Shown in pieces: positions 9,982 to 18,951 of a stretch of DNA of 20,282 nucleotides. The stretch spans positions 1-20,282 of the forward strand of contig NWUY0300057625.1 of the NCBI GenBank assembly GCA_004151065.3, given 5' to 3'. Positions within the stretch are counted from its first letter, which is position 1. Every line of letters begins with the position of its first letter. The position numbers and the translations under genes are program-made. This DNA comes from Larix sibirica. Its lineage: Eukaryota; Streptophyta; Pinopsida; Pinales; Pinaceae. The notes below the pieces were generated by a model, which saw nothing but the letters and a program-made list of their open reading frames with translations, made no database searches and was not told the origin of the DNA.

Positions 9982-11148
9982 TCAGTAAAATATTGTATAT
10001 TGGATGAATGTTTGTACTAGAAAGATCCTCAAGGAATAATGGTGAATTGTGTAATTGAGGAGGAAACATAAGGCATCATCACAAAATTTCATAAAGGAGT
10101 ATGTGGAGCTCATCATGCTTGGATATCCACATTATACAAAGTGATGAGGCATGGATATTATTAGCCAAAAGTGTTTACTGATACTAACCATATTGTGAGA
10201 GCACGTGTAGAATGTCATATGTTTGTAGGGAAATGGACATTAAGACCTCTACCCCTAAGGCTTGTTATTACATCAACACCTTTCTAGCAGTGGGATTTGG
10301 ATTTCATTGGAGAAATAAATCCTAATTCCAGCAATCAACACAGATGGATTTTGACTGCTACAGATTATTTTACTAAGTGGGTGGAATCCATCCCAACTAG
10401 ATTGGAAAATGAAAATGTGATCATGAAATTCTTGGAAGAAAACATATTTTCAAGGTTTGGATGTCCAAGGAATATTATCACTGACAATGCCCCTGCTTTC
10501 AGGTCTGTTAAAATGGTTGGATTCTGCAAAAAATATAATGTTGAGTTGGGCCATTCCACTGCTTATTACCCTCAAGGAAATGGCTTGGCCGAATCATCCA
10601 ATAAAATCTTGTTGAGGATTATCAAAAAGATGCTAACATACAACAAAAAGACTTGGGATGTCAATCTCATATATGCTTTGTGGGATGATAGAATAAGTGG
10701 CAAAAGATCAATTGGCACATCTCCTTTTCAGTTGGTGTATGGAAGAGAAGCAGTCATGCCTAATCAGTTGGGATTACCAGTACTCAATTTGATCCAGCAT
10801 GAAACATAAGAACCAAATAATATGATAAGGAGGATATATGAGTTGATAGAGCTTAAACAGGAAAGAGAGCAGGTGAATCTAAAGCTGCAGGAACCCCAAA
10901 GAATGATTAAAAAGACCTTTGATAGGAGGGCTTTGGAAAGGGATCTCCACCTAGGATACCTAATCCAGAAGTGGGATGAAAGAAGGGAAGATAGAGGAAA
11001 TCATGGAAAATTTGAAAATATATGGATGGGGCCCTACATCATTGCTGAAGTACTGGAAAAGAACACCTACAAGCTCCAGGAACTGGAAGGAGAATTGATA
11101 GAAGCCGTTGTCAATGGCAGGCTTCTAAACAGATTTTTCATGTACTAA
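9982..11148 (+). pseudogene. int: Integrase (HHCC, DDE core, GPY module), broken by stops
   Basis: Integrase joins the cDNA ends to host DNA. It shares its frame with the domain before it, but is cut by TAG or TAA at about 9979, 10018, 10069, 10162, 10288 and 10807. The N-terminal zinc-binding region holds HKGVCGAHH and RARVECHMF; the first Cys of the final pair has become Arg (CGT, about 10204). The core has all three catalytic acids: WDLDFIG (about 10291-10311), NIITDNAPAF, and GLAESSNK, with 35 residues between the second Asp and the Glu, the classic D,D-35-E. The C-terminal part has NIWMGPYIIAEVLEKNTYKL, a GPY/F module. No chromodomain follows; the protein ends FFMY at 11148. Confidence 0.9.
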
Positions 11149-11396
11149 GGCTAGGTTCCAAAAGCTTTTGTACATAGTAGAGTAGTAGTATTTTATAATG
11201 TTTCCATGCAATTTACAATATTTTAATTCCTATCATTTCCATCTCAATGTAAATAAATAAATTGTTGAGCTAACAATCTAATGCATTGTGACCAAAACCT
11301 CATCGAATGAGAAGACTCCATAGCCCAATGGAAAAATGACACTAGCCTATAGTTCTCAAGATCCTATAGAGTAGACCTCAATCCCTGTGGAGCCGA
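11149..11396. other. Non-coding spacer between integrase and 3' LTR
   Basis: About 250 bp of AT-rich sequence with an AATAAA at about 11252. A polypurine tract should touch the 3' LTR, but the bases before 11397 (TGTGGAGCCGA) are only weakly purine-rich, so the tract is degraded or unusual. No ORF is seen. Confidence 0.6.
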
Positions 11397-11564
11397 TGTT
11401 AGTATGTGGATTTTTCAACATGGAAAATGCCCTAGGGAGCTGTCGGGCATAGTACCTAGAATTTCGGTTTTCACCTCTTGGGAGCTAAACAGCTTGAAGA
11501 GTAGCATTAGAGGTTAAAATAACCAATGGCTAAAGGAACATGGCCTTAAAGATAGGCGCTATGG

Positions 11565-11572
11565 TATAAAAG
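11565..11572 (+). promoter_or_regulatory. TATA box of the presumed U3 ORF promoter
   Basis: TATAAAAG, a full plant TATA consensus followed by a GC-rich stretch (GGCGGCC), lies 168 bp into the LTR and about 860 bp before the ORF ATG. Transcription would start near 11595-11605, over the palindrome. It could serve the U3 ORF alone, leaving the second TATA box at 16663 for genomic RNA. Confidence 0.5.
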
Positions 11573-11581
11573 GGCGGCCAT

Positions 11582-11608
11582 CCGTTAGATCTTGAGCAAG
11601 ATCGACGG
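11582..11608. repeat. Inverted repeat matching 2082-2110
   Basis: The inner arms GATCTTG and CAAGATC are unchanged from the 5' LTR. The outer arms are CCGTT and GACGG, keeping pairing through one G-U wobble in RNA. Preservation of both arms while the flanks differ hints at a role, though the sample is only two copies. Confidence 0.6.
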
Positions 11609-14600
11609 CTTAGAGATCAAGTGCGCCCATAAAATGCAAGGAGGATAACGGAAAAGAGCGCATGCAACTTCATCCGAGCTCAATCTAGATCGATGGATTA
11701 GATTAAAGATGCATCGATAAGATGCACCCACCAAAAAGTGACCTTAGGCATGTGTTGTCCTCAAAACTGTTGAGGACATGTGCCACTCAGTGACTAGCCA
11801 CACCTCCTTGAAGGTAGTATTCTTAAACCGTCAAACATCGACGCGTTACCACTCTGGAAAACCAAAAGTGGTATCTTCCCAATATTTTCAAGATTGCTTT
11901 ATAGCTCAGTATTTCCAACAAGTCACCCCATATCCCTGTCTTCCATCTGTCATATGGGTCCCACCATTATGCTCACTTGCTCACTTCATTGTTCCTCTTG
12001 CCACATGTCATGGGTCCCACCATTACACTACACTATATCCATCTGCCACCTATACCATGGCCCCATTATCATTGATTTGTCCTCCACCTCATATTCTAAC
12101 ATGTAAAGTGCACATTTACCCAAAAGATAAAAGGGTTTTTGACCTAGTTTAAAATATTACTATACTTTTCCCTCGAGGAAGAGTGATCCCGACAACCATC
12201 ATACCAAGTCAACCTTACATGAATCAAATCCATCCGAGTCAGCACCTACCAGTCTAACTCAGCTTCCACGTGTCATCCGGGTATCATTATGCCACTGTTA
12301 TCCATTTTTGTTACTGAAATCCTTATTTCCTCCATTGATTTAGTAGAGCCCTATTTTTGTAAGTTTTCCCTAATTTAGCAGAATTTACCACCATTTTAAC
12401 TGTAACTCATAGAACCAGTGAGCTAAAATGGCACCTAAATCCAAAGTGACCCTTTTGAATCCTTGTTTATCAGGGGAAGAACACATATACAATCACCAGG
12501 CTAATGTTTTTGACACCATTATCATTGGTTTGGACGTAAATGAGACCATTAGGGAAGCAAAGGCCCTATATTTTGCCTACCAAGACAAGTTTAACCTATG
12601 GGACTCAAACTTCACCTAGACATCGTGCCCTAGGTATGTAGCGTTCCTCGTGTTCATCACCTGGTGCTCCAAACACTACTCTCCCACCAAACAAGCTATT
12701 TTGTCTTTGGACATGCCCAAGAATTTGTGTTTTGTTACCCCTTATGCCCTCAGAAAGATGTTCTGTCATCGAGAGTCCTTATCCCCCTATCCTTTCAATG
12801 AAAAATCCCTATCCACTACTTTAAATGGCCTCAGTCCTTATGATCATCATCATTTTTGTCCAAGCATTTAGAGCTTGGAATGCCAATACCGACCACTCCT
12901 CCTCCCTATGCCACTACGATGTTCTCTGAAGTTTCCAGGAAATCCATCTCTATTATTTGTACGATTGTAGGTCTTGAAGTTGATGAATCTATAGACGAAG
13001 TAACCCTGTGACTTATGATCAAATTAACCACTGAACCTGGTAGAAATCCTCCCCACTTTGACCTTTGCAGTTACCTAGCCGAGAAGATTCATGAGAAATT
13101 GGAGGAGTTTCCTGTAATTGAATATTTCAGGTTCCCCTCTTATTTGTTCTTCCTATTCTTTTATCAAAATTATGAAAGCTTCAAACACTTGGGATTGAGA
13201 ACCACATATGAACAAGGAGCACAACTCCTTGTTTATGAATGGACCGACTTGGTTCTAGGAAGAGCAGACAACTCCAATTTTTCAGAGTTTACAAACAGAG
13301 TAATGAGTGTTGCATACAGTTTGATCCATGGTATTTATACCCCCAAAATGCTACCAGATAATAAGAAACATCTCCAATTTACCACAAAGATCCAAGTTGG
13401 GGATGATTTCTATATGAGGACCACATAGTCATTAGGGTTTATGGATTTGAGGAAGAACCCTACAAGTTACCTACCTTTCTTACTCCCATAATTTTTTCTA
13501 TGGAGTTTGTAAGACAAAAGATGAATTTAGATGAATTACACTTCAGGCATTTCAGACAACACGGGTCCTTTTTATTACCCCGGGAGGTAGGACCTCTTAT
13601 CATAAAATGATTAAATGCTCCCCAGTATGTGGAAGAATATCTAAGCCAACTCAATGTAAAGAAATATGAGAGAGTTTCCTATGATCCACATCAAGTGGTA
13701 TCCAAGTAGAGGTTGGAAAACAAGAATGTAGTATATGTATTCCCACCCAGATGTCACTGGGAGAGGATGGAAAACAAAGAAAATTGGGAGGAAGTTCAAG
13801 AATTCATAAAAAAATTTGAAGAAGAGGAGAGATAGCAGCAATTAATTGGGCGAAAGAGGGTAGATGAGGAATCCCAAGAAATGGATATTGATCAAGACCA
13901 GTAGGGCCCATACCACAAAAGGGCCAAAATAGAAAATGAAGATGGTGAACATTCATTTGTGGAAGTAGGGTCAACATCAGTTGAAATCCCCAGGGAAATA
14001 GCTAAGTTGATAGAAAAACCAGATTTTCCAAGGAAGCCTCCAATTCAATATGTTAGTTACCCTCCCATTGAGTTCACCATTCCTAAAAAGATACAGGGTT
14101 CTTCATCAGCAGAACCAGTCCCTGTAAGGACATAACTTCAAACTGGATACAGGAATATAAGAGAGAGGGGAATAAAAATGGTGAAAGAACTCAGATAGGA
14201 CATCCCAACCACAGGAAAAATACTAATATCAGTGGTTGACCACCAACAAGACACACTGAGGTTTTATGTCCTGGAACCTAAAGTGGCTAAGCCATTCAAA
14301 TTAAGCGATTGGAGAGCAGAATAACATATTGTGAATTTTAAAGAGTTCAACAAGCTTGATAAAATGGTTTTTTATCAGCAAACCAGTGATATTATGTGTA
14401 CCGAAATTGTTAAATTTGAGAATGAAGAAAGAAAGTTGAGGACGACCCTCGAAAAGTTTGAGAAATTATATAAGGTGGAAAAATGGACCATAACGTCCAA
14501 ACAAATTACCATCAATTCCTTAGAATCAAAATTGGTGGCATTAGTAGTTGATCCTTATATGATGGATCTCAAATTAAGTCACTCATGGAAAAAAAAGACA

Positions 14601-14840
14601 ATGAGATAGCCACATTAAAAAATAAATTAAAGATTCCCACAAGAGATCTAGTACAAACCGAAGAACTGAAGCAGGTACATGAGGAGAAGGAGAATATTTA
14701 TGCCAGCATGATAGAGTTCCAACAGTTATCTGAGGAAAGAAGTACACAAATTGATGATCTACATTGAAAAATTGCAAATCTGAACTTAGAAGCAACTAAA
14801 ATATCCACTGAGGAGAATACTACAATCTCATATCATGCAT

Positions 14841-15329
14841 TTCAAGCAGAGAATTAACCCACAATACCAATCCCCACAGTTCCAATGGAGATTCATCACA
14901 CTATAGGTATAACAGAAGTATCAGGTGCACCTGAAGCAGTAGAAAGTCAATTTGCAACAACATATATAATAGAGACTACAAGTGAACCAATGGTTGCTCG
15001 TCCAAATACTATTGATATAGATGCAATGGAAGAAGAGAATCCAAATTTGAGGTCAAGTCCTCAACCTATCACTAGTACAAAATGAGAGATAAGTGANCAT
15101 CAATTCCTGCAATTCAAATAGGGAGTCAACCCACAATATCAACCCCTGCAGTCCCAATGGAGAGTCATCCTACAATAGGTACAACAAAGACAACAAAAGT
15201 TTAGTTGGAAACAACAGACATGGCAGAAGCTACAGATGAACAACAAATTGTTCCTCCAGAGACCATTGATGTGGATTCCATGGAAGAATATCATGCTAAT
15301 GTGAGCTCAATACCTTAACCCATTGAGGA
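14841..15329 (+). repeat. Diverged tandem duplication of about 270 bp inside the U3 ORF
   Basis: Unit A (about 14841-15069) and unit B (about 15113-15329) share CCCACAATA, CCAATGGAGA and a part encoding TIDIDAMEEE or TIDVDSMEEY, ending near a TCAACC or TTAACC block. They differ a good deal, so the duplication predates insertion or one unit has decayed faster. The 5' LTR has a single unit (about 3932-4147) that resembles B more. An undetermined base (N) lies at 15097 between the units. Confidence 0.65.
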
Positions 15330-15460
15330 ATACAATGACCTAAGTGATAAACTTTATGAGGCCCAAAAAGAAATAGAGACAAAGGATAATAGAATCCTTG
15401 AATCGGAAATTGAAGTCAGTAAAAAGGAGGATGACATTAACAAATCTAGAAAGAGAAGTA

Positions 15461-15550
15461 GGAGATATAAAGAGTCAGATAACCTCCTTAGGAGATCTAA
15501 AGAGTCAGATAACCTCCTTAGGAGATCTAAAGAGTCAGATAACCTCCTTA
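15461..15550 (+). repeat. Three tandem 30-bp units (GDLKSQITSL) in the U3 ORF
   Basis: Units at 15461-15490, 15491-15520 and 15521-15550 differ at one base (ATATAA in the first, ATCTAA in the others). Each encodes ten residues, GDLKSQITSL (GDIKSQITSL in the first), so the expansion keeps the frame of a coiled-coil-like part. The 5' LTR has a single unit near 4278-4302. Confidence 0.92.
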
Positions 15551-16534
15551 CAGATAAATATTCAAGGAGAACAATTGCTAAGAAGAACAACATGGGAAGT
15601 TTGGGAAAGAATTCAGGAGTGGTTCATGCAAAAATGGGACTACTTTGAAGTTATACAAGATGAGTTGGATATGGCTACTCAGGCCAATGTAGAGATAAAG
15701 TCAGTTGAAAAACAATTGGGGAATATGCCAAAGCAGGTCTTTGAGGTAATTAACTATCTCAACAATAGAAAAAAAAAACTGCCTGAGAAAGGCATTGACA
15801 ATTGAAATCAGATGATCAAAATTGCTAGGCCAGTGATCATGAAGCAGACCTATGTTTATAGAATGAAAGTTAATGTCAAACAACTGACTGATGAAATAAG
15901 CGCTTTTAAAGCCTTCTTCAAGGATGCGTTGAGATCAAGAATTCCTTCTCCATGGGATGGAAATGGATATGCTTTCCCCAAGGATACCTTCAAAGGGAAT
16001 CTTGATCAGAAGAAGGAATATTTCCCTCCAGAACCACTGGAATGAGAGATAAAAGGACAACAAGTGGTAGAAAGAATAAAAAGCTTCTTTGAAATATGAA
16101 TGGGATTGAAAAATACTGCCAAGAAATTGGGACCAATTTCATATGAGAAGTATACTAATGCTGAGATATCATTAGAATACTTGAAAGATCACAAACATCC
16201 TTTGGGGAAGGAATGGAAAATGGTAATTCAATATCATAATCATGTGCTACCACCCAGAACCTCATTTGCACAACCTGCAGGTCAATAACCGGGACATCCA
16301 TAAAGGAAATCTTCAGGTTCACAGTCTGGTCAGCCATCAACTCAAATGCCAAGTTCATTTGCAAATCAGACACCACCCATCTCATTCATGCCACTTGCAG
16401 GTTCAATTAATATCCAGATGATGCACCAAATGAACCAGGATGATATTTCTCAGGTGGGGCCAATAGGACGACCTCCTTTCCATCAAAACGTTGACATGAG
16501 GGGTAAGAAGAAAGCTACTAGTAAAAAGAATTAA

Positions 16535-17443
16535 ATATGATAATTTTTAGCAATTTATGTTGTAAAGCATAAATGTAACAAGTTTTTGTTAAAAAGTAAA
16601 TCAAGTCCTATTTTACTTTTCTGTTAGAGTGTAAGGAACCGAATTTGGTTACTTATAAACTCTATATAAAGTGGATTGTAATCACTCTTAAGGGCTGGCA
16701 TTTTTAGTAGAGAGTTTCTTTGTCTAAATTTTGTAGAGTTGAGGGATAGTTTTATCCATGTAATTTTGATTTTGTAAGAGATTAAAGACACAACCATATT
16801 TCAAAGAGATGTTTTTCCTCTCCTTAGTGATGTCCATTGTTATTCCACCTTTCTTTTCTATGTAAAGTTCCATGAGATTAATAGTAATCTGATGCAGTGT
16901 TCTGTTCCATTATGATATCATTGATGTTCATGATGTTTAGAGATAAAATATTTCTCATAGATTCATAAATGTATGCCTTTGTTATGTCTTTTAAATATTT
17001 GTTGTCTGACTCAAAATTCTAAAGGAGTTTCCGACTTGTAATGTGCATGTAAAATCTGACGGCATTACTTTCATTCCTTGTGTTGTTGCTTTATAAATCT
17101 GTCAGAATTGCTAAAATTCTTCATCCTGAAGCTTCAGCACGTTCGAAAGGCACCTAGATTCAAGAAATTTATCATTCATAGTCACTTCTCGAATACATCT
17201 AGACTCCCATCCGTTAAATTCACCTTCAATCATTCATATATTTTGAAGCACGCTGTGAATTTCCTCCGCAAAATACCTTTACATCTGTAAATATTGTGCA
17301 TAACCTAATCCAGCTAAGAAATTTCAAAAGAACACTCCAAAACACGTTGTATAAAGATATAGCTCTAGTATATTTAAATAAATGAGCTCCTATCATGCTC
17401 GAGCATACATAATTTCAACCTGATTTTCCTCTGGGGACTAACA
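16535..17443 (+). promoter_or_regulatory. LTR promoter and R-U5-like region
   Basis: After the U3 ORF the sequence turns non-coding and AT-rich. TATATAAA at 16663-16670 is a good TATA box, so R would start near 16695-16700. An AATAAA at 17377-17382, about 60 bp before the LTR end, could be the polyadenylation signal. The small ORF at 17078-17290 has no match in the other copy or to known proteins and is taken as chance. The matching part is gone from the 5' LTR, so R and U5 cannot be fixed by comparison. Confidence 0.5.
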
Positions 17444-17448
17444 ATGAC
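17444..17448. repeat. Target-site duplication, right copy (ATGAC)
   Basis: ATGAC directly follows the ACTAACA end of the inner element and equals 1893-1897. Joining the flanks here restores the outer element. Confidence 0.9.
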
Positions 17449-17694
17449 ATTGCATAGAAGTTGGAGCCATCATAGGAGGAGGCGTACCGAGTGATCGAGG
17501 CACTTGTTGTAGTGAAAGCAGGTGTGAATCATATGATTGAAGCCACAGAGGAGAAGTTGAAGGCCCCTATGATAGCGCAAATAGTAGAAGGAATTGTAGA
17601 GAAGGAAGCACAAGCCAAGGAAAATGTTGCGACTGTGAAGGAAACACTTTAGAAGATGAGGGAGACAATGAAGGAAGTGCAACAAAAGGCCTAA
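17449..17694 (+). pseudogene. Right half of the outer element's coiled-coil ORF
   Basis: From 17476 a frame encodes a charged, Ala/Glu/Lys-rich run (EALVVVKAGVNHMIEATEE, then IVEGIVEKEAQAKENV) with stops at 17650 (TAG) and 17692 (TAA). Composition and E/K bias match 1422-1850 on the other side of the inner element. Across the restored junction the two halves are not in the same frame, so there is also an indel nearby. I do not recognise the family. The part has no start of its own. Confidence 0.5.
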
Positions 17695-18269
17695 AGTGAC
17701 GTAAGTCAGAGAACATGTGTGACCATTAGTATAATAATCGGCGGCCAAGATTTTGAAATGATAGCATATTGAAATCAAATCCAGGAAGTTCGAATAGGCG
17801 GCTAAGGAAAATCATGACACAAAAGATTGAGGTACTTAGTAAATCATTATAAAAGAGCACCAGACTGAAGGTAGAGTAGTTTAGTTTTCCTTTTTTTTCT
17901 TGGGGATATGTTGCGTAGTAGAGTATATGTTGTAAAGATGCAGAGCCAAAGGGAAAACCAGAGGTGCAAAGTATTGAAACAAGTCCAACGGTATAGAAAG
18001 TAGAGTTGCCATAATCCAAGATTTGAGGTAGATGCGACGCAAAGAGCTATGGCTCCACCAAAAGGAGGAATGACATTATAGAGAGAAACCTAACAAACAG
18101 AGTTGAGTGATGGTTGGAACTTTGCTCATATCAATGATCACAATGACACCTCTAGAGGGGTCAGCCTCTAGTTCGAAAGGTGTTATGCAGAAGTAACCAT
18201 ACTACTAAGCCGAAGAATCTTGGTCAAAGAAGTATGTGCAGCAACTGAAGTTGTTCGGGACAAGCAACA
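17695..18269 (+). other. Decayed 3' end of the outer element's internal region
   Basis: Short coding-like traces (TISIIIGGQDFEMIAY) are mixed with many stops. A T-run at about 17890-17900 and a Gly/Pro-coded scrap near 18050 (MAPPKGGM) are all that stand out. It appears to be the end of the ORF plus untranslated sequence before the polypurine tract. Confidence 0.4.
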
Positions 18270-18285
18270 GGTGAGAGTTGGGGGC
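18270..18285 (+). promoter_or_regulatory. Polypurine tract of the outer element
   Basis: GGTGAGAGTTGGGGGC stands directly before TTGTTCGAACGGG. A purine-rich run with a G block next to a TG is the usual primer site for plus-strand DNA before a 3' LTR. It is interrupted by two T bases. Confidence 0.55.
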
Positions 18286-18286
18286 T

Positions 18287-18951
18287 TGTTCGAACGGGTT
18301 TTGGACATGCCTTGGAAATCACACACCAGAAATGGATCGTGTGACAACTCAGTGAATGGACCAAAGTGAGCAAAAGGAAAAATTTAGTTAGAAGTAGTTA
18401 GATAGTTGTGTCCACTTTGTAACAGACTCATCCCATTCTGAAATGTATAAATATGTAAGGGGTTTATGGGTTAAGGATTCTCGTGATTTACTGTTCTAAT
18501 GGTCATTCATGAATCACTATTTTGTTGTGTAATCTTTGGTGATTTTAGGTCTATAACAGAGATTTGTTGCGCATTGTGCAAGTTATGTAAGATTGTTCCT
18601 ACTAATAATATGAATGAAGTGAATATGTTTTGAATCGTATTGTTGAGGTGTTTAATGCAATGAATTATATGTTTGTTATGTGAATGAATGCTCTATTTAT
18701 GTTGTTGTGTTGAATAAGTTATCATTCCATATGAGTAAGTTATATGTTTCTACATAATAGATGAATGAATGTTAGATTCGTAACATGACTGTGTATATCC
18801 CTTTAACATTGCGGAAGATTGGTTCTTGCAATCCCCCTAGATACCTCGGGTGAGACTTTATCTGCTTTTAGGTGATGCCAAAAGGGTCGGTGTATTCGGT
18901 TTTGTTGGTGAATTTATTTTGAACCCTGGGTCTTCCCACTGCACACCAACA
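18287..18951 (+). repeat. Probable 3' LTR of the outer element
   Basis: It begins TGTTCGAACGGG after the purine tract. It contains TATAAATA at 18446-18453, and could end at ACCAACA (18951), giving TGTT...AACA ends and a length of about 665 bp. The matching 5' LTR is outside the window, so the right end is a guess. The 5' limit is better supported than the 3'. Confidence 0.45.
18903..18951. repeat. Perfect 8-bp inverted repeat at the end of the outer LTR
   Basis: TGTTGGTG (18903-18910) and CACCAACA (18944-18951) are exact reverse complements with 33 bp between. It could be a hairpin near the LTR end, or the ends of a tiny LTR-like remnant. Confidence 0.5.

Larger units (their letters stand above)
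12428..16534 (+). pseudogene. U3-encoded large ORF of unknown function (3' LTR copy, broken)
   Basis: About 4.1 kb, from an ATG in good context (TAAAATGGC) to TAA at 16532; over 1,300 residues if open. I recognise no family. Parts in order: a start of about 150 residues (VTLLNPCLSGEEH, then WCSKHYSPTKQAI, shared with the 5' copy); a part absent from the 5' LTR, about 12880-14150, with an aromatic stretch (EYFRFPSYLFFLFFYQNYE) and a basic patch (KRAKIENEDG) that could be a nuclear signal; a coiled-coil-like region, about 14330-15800 (MEKKDNEIATLKNKLK, three GDLKSQITSL repeats); a conserved block (IPSPWDGNGYAFPKDTF, then KKLGPISYEKYTN); and a Gln/Pro-rich end with a basic tail (RGKKKATSKKN). 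The frame moves several times (about 12870, 13427, 14555, near 15100 and about 15437). Stops such as TAG at 12617 and 14196 match sense codons in the 5' LTR. From about 15440 to 16534 one frame holds, with stops. Confidence 0.65.
1898..17443 (+). mobile_element. Complete but defective Ty3/gypsy (Tat-like) LTR retrotransposon with giant LTRs
   Basis: About 15.5 kb, inserted in the outer element. Seen directly: perfect 7-bp inverted ends (TGTTAGT at 1898-1904, ACTAACA at 17437-17443), flanking ATGAC repeats, a long direct repeat (1898 to about 5062 matching 11397 to about 16310), and gag-pol between them on the plus strand. Domain order is gag, aspartic protease, RNase H, reverse transcriptase, degenerate RNase H, zinc-binding and catalytic integrase with a GPY motif. 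A second RNase H and no chromodomain point to the Tat lineage of Ty3/gypsy, known for long LTRs and extra ORFs. The two LTRs differ clearly by eye, so the insertion is old. Frameshifts and stops make it non-functional. An alternative reading, a tandem of two elements with short LTRs and an internal ORF, fits poorly: no third short LTR precedes the right-hand target duplication. Confidence 0.88.
11397..17443 (+). repeat. 3' LTR, about 6.05 kb, with an ORF in U3
   Basis: It starts TGTTAGTATGTGG, matching 1898 in the 5' LTR, and ends ACTAACA directly before the ATGAC target duplication. It is the fuller copy. The parts in order are: a lead of about 1 kb with a TATA box (11565) and palindrome (11582), a 4.1-kb broken ORF (12428-16534), a second TATA box (16663) and an R-U5-like end (about 16695-17443). 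Such a length is far above the few hundred to about 1,500 bp of most plant LTRs but within what Tat or Ogre types can reach. The U3-R limit is inferred from the TATA box only. Confidence 0.85.

Noticed and set aside
1898-12427. A short-LTR reading: LTR of about 1 kb, then the large ORF as an internal ORF1, as in Ogre
   Set aside because: No primer-binding site lies between the supposed short LTR and the ORF in either copy, and the second copy would need another short LTR before the right target duplication. None is there; the end at 17443 matches the 1898 end exactly.
17078-17290. A 70-codon frame in R-U5
   Set aside because: It has no recognised product and no coding-like composition, lies after the presumed transcription start, and cannot be compared because the 5' LTR lacks the region.
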